From: an uncultured Christensenellaceae bacterium
Lineage (GTDB): Bacteria > Bacillota > Clostridia > Christensenellales > UBA3700
Length of the DNA stretch: 64,000 bases
Direction: 5' to 3'
NCBI GenBank assembly: GCA_944381365.1
Contig: CALWKW010000006.1
Span: forward strand, 51,335 to 115,334
A program made the position numbers and the translations under genes. This document shows positions 35,073 through 43,220 of this stretch, piece after piece. Below the pieces are notes generated by a model, which saw only the letters and a list, made by a program, of their open reading frames with translations, did not search any database and was not told the origin of the DNA. Within the stretch, counting starts at the first letter, position 1. Each line of letters starts with the position of its first letter.

Positions 35073-35678
35073 ATGAATACAAATGCAATGTTCAAGTTGA
35101 GTTATGGACTGTTTGTCCTGACAACAAAATTACAAGGAAAAGACAACGGCTGTATTGTCAACACTGTCCAACAAATTGCGGACAAGCCTTTGAGAATAGC
35201 GGTAGCAGTAAACAAAGCAAATTATACTCACGACATGCTCAAGCAAAGCGGAATTTTCAATGCTTCAATATTGAGCGAAAAAGCTACATTCGATATTTTC
35301 AAGAGATTCGGATTTGCAAGCGGCAGAGATACTGACAAATTCAAAGGATTCGAGGACAAAACAGCCCGCTCAGAAAACGGACTGATTTATATCACCGAAG
35401 GCACAAATGCTTATATAAGCGGAAATGTAGTAGACAGCGTGGATTTGGGTAGTCATACGATGTTTATAGCAGAAGTCACGGACTGCGAATTGCTAAGTCA
35501 AGACAATTCTGCGACATACGACTTCTATCACATAAACATAAAACCCAAGCCTCAGGCAACAGAAAAGAAAGGATACAGATGCAAGATTTGCGGTTATGTC
35601 TATGAAGGCGAAAACTTGCCCGATGACTTTGTATGTCCTATATGCAAACATCCTGCAAGCGATTTTGAAAAAATATAA
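35073..35678 (+). CDS. flavin reductase with C-terminal rubredoxin domain (high-molecular-weight rubredoxin)
   Basis: 201 residues. The N-terminal ~150 residues match FMN-binding flavin reductases (FKLSYGLFVLTTKLQGKDNGCIVNTVQQI, KSGIFNASILSE-like, KARSENGLIYI). The C-terminus is a rubredoxin: GYRCKICGYVYEGE..DFVCPICKHPASDFEKI with four Fe-ligand cysteines. Such proteins pass electrons from NAD(P)H-linked flavin to rubredoxin and on to oxygen-reducing flavoproteins or rubrerythrin in anaerobes. ATG behind CGGAGGAATAA. Confidence 0.92.
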   Translation: MNTNAMFKLSYGLFVLTTKLQGKDNGCIVNTVQQIADKPLRIAVAVNKANYTHDMLKQSGIFNASILSEKATFDIFKRFGFASGRDTDKFKGFEDKTARSENGLIYITEGTNAYISGNVVDSVDLGSHTMFIAEVTDCELLSQDNSATYDFYHINIKPKPQATEKKGYRCKICGYVYEGENLPDDFVCPICKHPASDFEKI

Positions 35679-35694
35679 AATTAATTTTATGGAT

Positions 35695-35729
35695 AAAATG
35701 GTTGTGTCATAAAAGACACAACCATTTTT
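35695..35729 (+). terminator. Rho-independent terminator
   Basis: Stem AAAATGGTTGTGTC / GACACAACCATTTT with a 6-nt loop and T-run, 17 bp after the flavin reductase stop. Confidence 0.88.
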
Positions 35730-35748
35730 TTAGCCAAAAATCGCAGTC

Positions 35749-35777
35749 TTGACACTGTTCACTTTAGGTGATAAAAT
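35749..35777 (+). promoter_or_regulatory. promoter of the DUF898-like gene
   Basis: TTGACA (35749-35754), 17-bp spacer, TAAAAT (35772-35777), about 48 bp upstream of the start codon. Confidence 0.75.
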
Positions 35778-35824
35778 AGATATAAGAATAAATATTCACT
35801 ATACATTTTTTAGGGGGAAATGCT

Positions 35825-36322
35825 ATGGGTGGAAATGGTACAGGCAATACCGTAATTCTTATTATTCTCATAATAGGTGCAGTGGTATTGTTGTTTGGAA
35901 TAATCACTTTGATTATCACGCTTACAAAAAAACATAAACAGACAAAAAGAATTTCTCGCTCTGAGGAAAATTATAAATCTCAGACGACTTCTCAGCCGCA
36001 ATCCATAAGATTTATAGAGCTTGTGAGCAAATCGAATATTGGTGCATTCAGCCTTTATTTCAGGCTGCTTGCCGTAGCTTTGGTGTCTACAATTACACTC
36101 GGTATTGCAAATCCTTGGATGGAAGTGTGGCTTTTAAAATGGATAGCCTCAAAGACCAGCATTGACGAAAAAACTTTGGAATACCGTGGCAGCGGCGGAA
36201 AACTTTTTGTCAACAAATTAAAATGGACTTTGCTTTTTATAGTCACGCTGGGCATTTACGGCTTTTGGATACCTTCAAAAATTCTCAAATATCATATATC
36301 TCAATTACACTTCGAGATATGA
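35825..36322 (+). CDS. DUF898-like membrane protein
   Basis: 165 residues. One N-terminal membrane helix (VILIILIIGAVVLLFGIITLIITL), a polar linker, then two more helices (LYFRLLAVALVSTITLGIANPW and LLFIVTLGIYGFWIPSKILKYHISQLHFE). The second half resembles half of a DUF898/YjgN protein, whose helices carry the same GIYGFW and HI.L.F pattern. Role unknown. Flanked by its own promoter and terminator. Confidence 0.7.
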   Translation: MGGNGTGNTVILIILIIGAVVLLFGIITLIITLTKKHKQTKRISRSEENYKSQTTSQPQSIRFIELVSKSNIGAFSLYFRLLAVALVSTITLGIANPWMEVWLLKWIASKTSIDEKTLEYRGSGGKLFVNKLKWTLLFIVTLGIYGFWIPSKILKYHISQLHFEI

Positions 36323-36356
36323 CAAAAAGGATTAAGATTTGGCTATCATAATCCGT

Positions 36357-36392
36357 AAAAAACCGCACTTTCCAAAGGGGGTGCGGTTTTTT
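36357..36392 (+). terminator. Rho-independent terminator
   Basis: Perfect stem AAAAAACCGCAC / GTGCGGTTTTTT with a 12-nt loop, 35 bp after the DUF898-like gene; it also insulates the operon downstream. Confidence 0.9.
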
Positions 36393-36731
36393 GTTTCTTT
36401 TCTATAAAAAAGATAGATAAGTCAATATTTGGGAAAATTTATTTATGGACAAAATATGTATTTTATGATACTTATCAAAAACTTTTTTATATACTTCAAT
36501 CTGTAAATGACATAATTTTTTTAAATTTTTGATTTTAAAATGCGTTTTTAAAAAGAGCATAAAAATTTTCTAGATACTAGATAATTTCAATAACAAAACT
36601 CTTGTAAAATTTTTACGGTGTAAATTTATTCTGACTGATACAAAAGTTTTGTCTGTGTCTATAATACAATTTTAAAGTTTTTTTGCCCTTCAATCAAAAG
36701 CCTTTTTTTGCTTTTGAAGAAAAAAGGGGTA
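36393..36731. other. non-coding stretch before the Hsp70-SNF2-AAA operon
   Basis: About 340 bp, very AT-rich, without a credible open frame. A second TATAAT (36660-36665) lacks a good -35 box. No clear operator repeat was found. Confidence 0.5.
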
Positions 36732-36760
36732 TTGTATTTTTATATATATTATGTTATAAT
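36732..36760 (+). promoter_or_regulatory. promoter of the Hsp70-SNF2-AAA operon
   Basis: TTGTAT (36732-36737), 17-bp spacer, TATAAT (36755-36760), 28 bp upstream of the ATG at 36789. No CIRCE-type heat-shock operator (TTAGCACTC inverted repeat) is present. Confidence 0.7.
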
Positions 36761-36788
36761 TCTTATGTATGCAGATAAGGAGGGGAAA

Positions 36789-38726
36789 ATGCAAACTTTG
36801 AAAGTAGCTATCGATCTCGGCAGCGATACGATAAAAGTCGCCTATGCTTATAAAGAAGGCGATAATGTGGAGTATGGAAAACTTGCCGAAAGAGATATCA
36901 CAGGAAGCATAATCACACCGGCTATTGCCTATTTTGACGAGGACAAAGGTCGCTGGTATTTTGGAGAAGATGTCTACAAAAGTACCGACAGACCGTTTAT
37001 CACGGTTGTAAAAATTAAGTCGCTTTTATCGCTTTTGCTTCGCAAATCCGATAAAAAGATTTTTTTGTCAAACAAAGAATACTATTTTGCAAAATACGAT
37101 TTTCCCAAATTTTATTTCCCCGTAAAAAAGAAAGTTTCTTCCAACCTCCAAGAGGCTGTCTCTTTGGATATGACATTCAAAGCAGATATCACGCCTCAAA
37201 AAGTGTGCGAAAGTTTTTTTGATTATCTTGCTCAAAACTGCGTATTGCCTGCAATAGAGAGATTAAAACAATCAAAAGGTCTTCAATTCGACACTGTCGA
37301 CTATACAGTGGTTTATCCCGCAAAAGCAGGAAAAGAATATATAGAAGAACTCACTAGACTTGTCGAATATTCTTTTGGCAAAGCACCTCAGGTAGTGCTT
37401 TCCGCCACAAAGGCTTTGGGACTTTATGCCTACCATAGAGGAGTGCTGAAGGGCGAGGAACAACTCATTATTGTCGATATGGGCGAAGAGGATATCTCCG
37501 TGGCAAAACTTTCCATAAGCAGTGACGGAAAGACTGTTCTTGTAGACGGCGTGGACGGACACAACGAGCCTATGGATATCGGCGGAAACGATATCGATTA
37601 TGCCGTCAGAGATTTTATCGAGCAAAAAGTGAGCGAAAGAGAGACTTTGGGCATACCCGAAGACATGCCAGACTTTGTGGCAGAACAAGGCATGCACTCA
37701 AAGCAGTTTTTGCTTATGTCAGAAATAAAAAAAGCCAAGACGGCTTTGTCATTGCCTGACGCCGTATTTGACAATGTCTTTCCCAAAGGCGTTCCATTAT
37801 CTTTCCAAAGAGATATCGTCATACAGCGAAAAATCACAAGAGAAGATTTTTGCAAGTGCATAGGTATTTCCGACAATGACAAGATTGCAGGACAGATATC
37901 CGACTATATCATCACCGAGCTTTCAAGAAGCATAAACTCCAAAGTTTCCAAACTCGTATTGTCAGGCGGCGTGGCAGAGACTTACGGACTTGTGCGTTTT
38001 ATCAAAAAAATAATCGCTCAAAACCACTTTGATATTCAAGTCGTCACTTTTGACGATTATGAAAACAGAGATGACGGATTCAGAATAATGTCCTATGAAG
38101 ATTCCGTCTATGCTCCTGCCGTGGGCGGTGCGGTGGTAGCCCTAATGGGTTATGAGATAAAGACGATTGTCGCTCTTTCTTACGGCACTTGGCAATACAG
38201 AAAATACGGCGACAAATACAAAAAGATACTTGATATCTTCCTCAAAAAAGGCACGGTATTACCCAAAAACGGAGGAGTTTATTCTGTAAATTCCTGTCTC
38301 AAATATGTCGACAAATGGGAAAAATGCGTACTCAACGAAGAGATATTCTCCACCACTTCCGTTCAGACTACCGAGATAGGCGAGCCAGACTCTTATATCA
38401 GAAAAAAAGCCGAAAATGATATCGAGCTCAAAGTCGTATCGGGCGGAAAAAGCAAAGGTACTATTTATTTCTTCCAAAGAGAGCGAAACAATACCTATAC
38501 CCCTGTCGAGATAAAAGGAAAACTCTATTTTAAAGAGGGTGTAAGAATTGACGGAGACGGCAGAGCAACTCCTTTTATAGAAAACGATTTGGAAAGAAAC
38601 GGAGCAACAAACACTATTTTGGTAAGACCTGTGGCAAATACCTTCCAGACAAGGTACAGCTACTTCAAGGATATAATTCTTAAATTTAGCGGAGTCGATG
38701 AATTCGATGTCGAAGGCAGCGACTGA
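36789..38726 (+). CDS. Hsp70-like ATPase (divergent DnaK family)
   Basis: 645 residues from the ATG at 36789, right behind AAGGAGGGG; a longer frame to 36708 overlaps the promoter. Actin-fold ATPase motifs: phosphate-1 AIDLGSDTIKVAY (8-20), phosphate-2 IIVDMGEEDISVAKL (~226-240), the IGGNDIDYAV segment (~264), and adenosine motif LVLSGGVAETYG (~388). A long insertion at ~75-140 and a beta-rich C-terminus starting near FLKKGTVLPKNGG (~487) resemble the Hsp70 substrate-binding domain, but no helical lid or EEVD-like tail is present, and the sequence is far from DnaK. It may sense or remodel protein complexes for the linked helicase and AAA protein. First gene of an eight-gene operon. Confidence 0.85.
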   Translation: MQTLKVAIDLGSDTIKVAYAYKEGDNVEYGKLAERDITGSIITPAIAYFDEDKGRWYFGEDVYKSTDRPFITVVKIKSLLSLLLRKSDKKIFLSNKEYYFAKYDFPKFYFPVKKKVSSNLQEAVSLDMTFKADITPQKVCESFFDYLAQNCVLPAIERLKQSKGLQFDTVDYTVVYPAKAGKEYIEELTRLVEYSFGKAPQVVLSATKALGLYAYHRGVLKGEEQLIIVDMGEEDISVAKLSISSDGKTVLVDGVDGHNEPMDIGGNDIDYAVRDFIEQKVSERETLGIPEDMPDFVAEQGMHSKQFLLMSEIKKAKTALSLPDAVFDNVFPKGVPLSFQRDIVIQRKITREDFCKCIGISDNDKIAGQISDYIITELSRSINSKVSKLVLSGGVAETYGLVRFIKKIIAQNHFDIQVVTFDDYENRDDGFRIMSYEDSVYAPAVGGAVVALMGYEIKTIVALSYGTWQYRKYGDKYKKILDIFLKKGTVLPKNGGVYSVNSCLKYVDKWEKCVLNEEIFSTTSVQTTEIGEPDSYIRKKAENDIELKVVSGGKSKGTIYFFQRERNNTYTPVEIKGKLYFKEGVRIDGDGRATPFIENDLERNGATNTILVRPVANTFQTRYSYFKDIILKFSGVDEFDVEGSD

Positions 38727-38740
38727 TAGCGGAGGGAATT

Positions 38741-41551
38741 ATGAGTATTGACAAAAAATTTACTTTAAAATGCGTGGACGGAGCCTTTGACAAAAATATC
38801 CAGAAGTCGGGTATTTCGGGCGATATTCATGCTTTTGACTCAAAAATGGCTGAGATGACAAAATGCATAGAGGAACTTGACCGCTATGACGATTTTGCTT
38901 CATTGAAAATTTCTCCCGAAGTCTATGAAAAGGACGCTGATTGCGATTACGGCATAAAAAAGTCGCATGTACATAAAAGCGTCAACAGCTCGCAGGTAAT
39001 ATTGAGACACCAACAGCTTGCCGCTTCTCAATTTCTAAAAGAATTGAGAGGTTTCGGCTTGCTTGCCGATGTCGTGGGAAGCGGCAAAACATTTGAGGCT
39101 TGCACTGTGCTAAGCGAACTTGCGGTAAGAGGCAAAATGAAGTCTTTGCTTCTTGTCGTACCTGCTCAGGTATATGACGATTGGATAGATGTGTTGGAAA
39201 ACAAATTCGGTCTAGGAAAAGGAGTTTTGCTCAGCGTAAACACTCCCGATTTCGGCGAATGCGAGACTTTGAAGCAAGGCGGCTTTATAAGACCTTTGAG
39301 ACCTATTATCGTAAAGACAGAGGACTTTGCAGAATGGAGAGAAGGGGCTATCAAAAATGTTTTGTTTGATGTCGTAGTAGTAGACGAAGCTCATCATCTT
39401 TGCAATGAAGAAGGAAGATACGCAAGAGCCATGAAGCTTCTATCTCTTATGATGGAAACAAAGAAAAAAGCCAACAGCACTTATTGTATACTCCTGTCGG
39501 CTACGCCTCACTCGGGCAATCTCGACAAGATGTTCAGACTTTGGTACTTCATTCGTTGTAAGGGCGGAAACCCCGAAGACTTTGACGAAAAAGACGACAA
39601 GGACAGAACCTTGGAATATGCGAAAGAAAAAAATTATTACAAGCAAAATGTATGCCGTGGAGCAAACACCGTGGCAGAGTTTATCACCGCAGTAAAACAA
39701 TTTGAGATAGACAACAACTATACAAGCGAATTCAACGATTATCTCAAAGAAAAAGGCGAAGACAAGAATTTTGCAAATTATACTCAAGGCGAAAAACAAG
39801 TCTTAAGAGAAGCTTTTCTTAAAGACAACGGACAAATAAGAAACGATATCTTAAAGCGTGTGGCAAGTGCTTATCACAACGGAGTACTCCGTACCATTAT
39901 GATAAGACAGCCAAACGAACTCAGCAAGACAAGATTTGTCTTCAATCGTTATTTCTTCCCTATAAAATCCGATTTGCCGAGAATTATAGATGTTCAGACA
40001 GGAAAAAACAAAATAATAAAAGTCGATTTGAATCATATCAATGACGACAAAGCGATTATCCTCGATGACAAGACTTATTCTCTCAAAGATTATGTCGAAC
40101 TTTCTGACAAACATTTTTCTCAGGAAAGATATGCCGAACTTCTTATTCCTCAGATTCTCGGCTCGACAGGCTCATTTGCAGACAAATCAATCTTTGACAA
40201 GAAAAATTCATTGAGATATTATTGGCAGCAGTTTGCAAGAAAAAGTGCGGGAGAAAGCGACAATGAGTTCAAATTCGTCCCCGCATCAGGCGACAGCTAT
40301 GAATATAAACTGTCCGAGCTCAAATTGCTTTTAACTCAACATAAAGACGAAAGAATTCTCGTATTTTTCGATTATGATTTACCCAAAACAAGCAACGGTT
40401 TCCGTCAATGGGAAAAAGTCGAAAAAGACCTCTTGAGCGACCAAGAATTCTCTCAGCGAGTAATCATAGGAAAAGACGAAGACAAACAAGCTGCGATAAC
40501 ACGATTTGCCAATACCGAAAACGCAATACTTATCGTAGAAGACAGTGCTTTTACAGAAGGCGTAAACCTTCAAAACAGCCGTATTATAATCAATTTTCAG
40601 GTCACGCCCGACCCTCTTTCAATGGATCAGCGAATAGGAAGAATTTTCCGACTCGGTCAGGCAAGCGATGTCAATATCTATTCCTTTGCCGATATGAACA
40701 AGCTCGAAGGCTTTGCCCTTGCGTATTTCAACACGATAGGACTTCTTTCCAGCAACAGCGGCGATGCCACTATCATTGCCGGCAGCAACAACGAAAGAAT
40801 GGTAGCTTTGAGATGTCCTTCATGCGGAAAAGTCGTATTGTATTCTAAAGACGAGTATGAGACGAGAAAGAAAAAAGGACTTTTGTATTGTTTTGCAAAG
40901 AAGCAATGTATTCAGGACGACCCTCAGGGCACTCTCATGGAAGAGATAAATGTCTATGAATTCAAATGCGGCACTTGCGGTACCGTCTTCGGAAGAAGCG
41001 TGGGCGAGGGCGGATATAAGTGTATCGCAAAAAACGACAGCGAAAAAGGCACAATGTGCAACTCGGGAAACAAAGGCGACCGAGATTATTATTGCTCAAA
41101 ACTTTGTGCAATGCTTCATTGCTCGAGATTTTCCACTGAAATGGAGGGAAAATGTGCGGTAATAAATGCTTATCGCTTCAATCCCAATCTTTCTGCAGTA
41201 GAGCTTACAAGTATTTGTGCAAACTGCAAATACAAAGCGTCCTGCCCCGCAAAATGCCGCTATGGCACAGAAAAAGAAAGTATAAATCAATGTTCGGTAT
41301 GCGAATATTCGCAATGTATGCCAAAGCCGCATATCATATCGTTTGACGAAAGATGGGTGGCAAGATGTCCTAAATGCGAACAGGAAGGCAACAAGGGATA
41401 TCTGCATCCCGTGGTAGCCCGTACCTTTGCCGCATACTTAAGAGCGGCTTGGGAATTCAAACACGACAACGGCGAATCTTTCTGCTACAACCTCGAAAAA
41501 GAAGCAGACAAAGTCGCCGACATAAGAGAGATGCTCTCTATGGACAGATAA
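38741..41551 (+). CDS. SNF2-type DEAH helicase with cysteine-rich C-terminal zinc domains
   Basis: 936 residues. Superfamily 2 motifs: Q-like HQQLAASQFL, Walker A DVVGSGKT (~109-116), DEAH at ~214-217 in VVVDEAHHLC, SAT at ~251 (LLSATPHSG), and motifs V-VI TEGVNLQNSRIIINFQ..DQRIGRIFRLGQ (~605-640), close to RapA/SNF2. A ~120-residue insertion follows motif III. From ~690 at least six CXXC-type pairs occur (CPSCGK, CGTCG, CANC, CPAKC, CSVCEYSQC, CPKCEQ), presumably zinc sites. Double-stranded DNA translocation or nucleoprotein remodelling is expected. Start 14 bp after the Hsp70 gene. Confidence 0.88.
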   Translation: MSIDKKFTLKCVDGAFDKNIQKSGISGDIHAFDSKMAEMTKCIEELDRYDDFASLKISPEVYEKDADCDYGIKKSHVHKSVNSSQVILRHQQLAASQFLKELRGFGLLADVVGSGKTFEACTVLSELAVRGKMKSLLLVVPAQVYDDWIDVLENKFGLGKGVLLSVNTPDFGECETLKQGGFIRPLRPIIVKTEDFAEWREGAIKNVLFDVVVVDEAHHLCNEEGRYARAMKLLSLMMETKKKANSTYCILLSATPHSGNLDKMFRLWYFIRCKGGNPEDFDEKDDKDRTLEYAKEKNYYKQNVCRGANTVAEFITAVKQFEIDNNYTSEFNDYLKEKGEDKNFANYTQGEKQVLREAFLKDNGQIRNDILKRVASAYHNGVLRTIMIRQPNELSKTRFVFNRYFFPIKSDLPRIIDVQTGKNKIIKVDLNHINDDKAIILDDKTYSLKDYVELSDKHFSQERYAELLIPQILGSTGSFADKSIFDKKNSLRYYWQQFARKSAGESDNEFKFVPASGDSYEYKLSELKLLLTQHKDERILVFFDYDLPKTSNGFRQWEKVEKDLLSDQEFSQRVIIGKDEDKQAAITRFANTENAILIVEDSAFTEGVNLQNSRIIINFQVTPDPLSMDQRIGRIFRLGQASDVNIYSFADMNKLEGFALAYFNTIGLLSSNSGDATIIAGSNNERMVALRCPSCGKVVLYSKDEYETRKKKGLLYCFAKKQCIQDDPQGTLMEEINVYEFKCGTCGTVFGRSVGEGGYKCIAKNDSEKGTMCNSGNKGDRDYYCSKLCAMLHCSRFSTEMEGKCAVINAYRFNPNLSAVELTSICANCKYKASCPAKCRYGTEKESINQCSVCEYSQCMPKPHIISFDERWVARCPKCEQEGNKGYLHPVVARTFAAYLRAAWEFKHDNGESFCYNLEKEADKVADIREMLSMDR

Positions 41552-41561
41552 CGGAGGGAGT

Positions 41562-43220
41562 ATGGCAAAAATTTATGTAGGCAACGAATATGACAAAACT
41601 TTTGACAGCATTGTAAGAATGTACAATGAAGGTTTTGTGCCCGAAACTCTTATCAAAAGCATAAACAAAAACTCAATCCTCACAAATTCTCATGAGTTTA
41701 TACTCAAAAAAGATGCGGACAGTTCTTCTGACGAACATCTTACGGCAAGCATAAACAATGAGGGTGCGTCTTGGTTTGCCTTTTTCAGAGGAGCAAAGAG
41801 CGAAAGCAAAAATGCAGAATGGCTTATGTTTGTGGAAAGCGTAAAAGATTATTTCCACAAAAACTATTCTTTGGTAGAATACTGTCCGAGAGATTATAAG
41901 CTAAGCCCCAATGAGATAGCTCTTCAAAAGCAGATTATCGAGCAATTTCTCAAATTGTTTTATAAAGACTACAACTTCGAAATCTTTCAGGGAGAGGAAA
42001 AGGAAGGTATAGAAGATATTTACGGAGCTTCTGTGAGAATGGAGCTTTCTGACGGCACGGGCGAAGCGGTGCCGGTGCTGGGAAAAATCTTTTTTAGAAA
42101 GACGGCAAGAGGGATTGTCCCTTATTCAAAAGAACAAGCCGAAAACATAAGCAAATATCTTCAGGTCTTTGACAAACAACAAAAGAATTTTGTATCCTCG
42201 CAAAACAGCTTGGAGCTTACGGACACGGTGCTCAATGCTTTGGATAAACTCATAAATGCCTCATCAGGCTCAGACAACGATTTGTCAAAGTATCTCGTAT
42301 TTGCAAGCCAAAAAGATGACGATGCCGTGGGCATAATGATAGAAAAAGGTCCAAACGAGAGAGTGGATATAATTTGCCAAAGTCTTTCTATTATGAACAT
42401 ATCTCATCTCAGATGGAAAAACGATAATTACAATATCCGTCTCAATGAAAAGACTGTGATGAAAGCAATATTCGGCATAGGCGGAAAGCTCAGTATTTTC
42501 TGCAACAACTGCAAGAAAAAAACTCCCCTTCTCGAGTTCAATCAAATCAAATATACATTCGAGGGTAAGAAAAAACTACTCAATATCTTTTTGGATAGAG
42601 AAAACTTCGGCATACCTTTAAATATTCTCGAAGAAATACGCACGAGCAATGTATTCTCAAAGCACCTTATGAGAATATGCTGCACAGAAAACGCAAGACT
42701 CGCAGGCCCTTGCGTAAGGTATGTTTGTGAAGACGATACTCTCTTACTCGAAGACAATATACAAAAATGTAAAAACTGTCCTTATCCCGAAGTTTTGTTT
42801 TTGTGCGAAGACGGCACTACGAGATATACCAAAAACCTTGCTTTTGCAAGAGACAGAATGACTCTCGTGCCAAAGGATAAAACAGTCAAGTGCGGCTGTT
42901 GCGGCAGGACTTTTTACAGCGAACAGCCTGTAAGCGATTATTTGTGCGATTTTTGCAAAATCATCAAGACAGGTATTTCTTCTTTGGATTTCAAAGATTA
43001 TAAAGAAGGAAACAAACTATACTCAAAATACGCATCGGCATTGCCTCTTTCCATAAGACTCAAAAACATAAAGAGCAGAAAATACTGCAAGGAAGACGAG
43101 GACTGCATACTCTTTGCCATCGACAAGACGGTGTTTATTTTTGACAAGGAAAAACTCAGTGAAAAAGGCTTTTTGCCTTCTCCTGTAAAAATTACTTCGC
43201 AAGGAGGCGGAAATGAATAA
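41562..43220 (+). CDS. unrecognised protein with several cysteine clusters
   Basis: 552 residues; I do not recognise the family. The N-terminal half is helical and charged without clear motifs. The C-terminal part carries cysteine pairs: FCNNCKKK (~314), RICCTENARL, CKNCPYP, KCGCCGRTF (~443) and YLCDFCK (~460), which resemble those in the tail of the helicase just upstream. The two may share a zinc-bound ligand or assemble together (inference). No signal peptide or membrane helix. ATG behind ACGGAGGGAGT, 10 bp after the helicase gene; its end overlaps the next start by 8 nt. Confidence 0.75.
   Translation: MAKIYVGNEYDKTFDSIVRMYNEGFVPETLIKSINKNSILTNSHEFILKKDADSSSDEHLTASINNEGASWFAFFRGAKSESKNAEWLMFVESVKDYFHKNYSLVEYCPRDYKLSPNEIALQKQIIEQFLKLFYKDYNFEIFQGEEKEGIEDIYGASVRMELSDGTGEAVPVLGKIFFRKTARGIVPYSKEQAENISKYLQVFDKQQKNFVSSQNSLELTDTVLNALDKLINASSGSDNDLSKYLVFASQKDDDAVGIMIEKGPNERVDIICQSLSIMNISHLRWKNDNYNIRLNEKTVMKAIFGIGGKLSIFCNNCKKKTPLLEFNQIKYTFEGKKKLLNIFLDRENFGIPLNILEEIRTSNVFSKHLMRICCTENARLAGPCVRYVCEDDTLLLEDNIQKCKNCPYPEVLFLCEDGTTRYTKNLAFARDRMTLVPKDKTVKCGCCGRTFYSEQPVSDYLCDFCKIIKTGISSLDFKDYKEGNKLYSKYASALPLSIRLKNIKSRKYCKEDEDCILFAIDKTVFIFDKEKLSEKGFLPSPVKITSQGGGNE

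Noticed and set aside
36789..38726. Hsp70-like gene as the housekeeping dnaK
   Set aside because: It lacks the helical lid and usual C-terminal tail, has a different insertion pattern, and no grpE, dnaJ, hrcA or CIRCE element is nearby.
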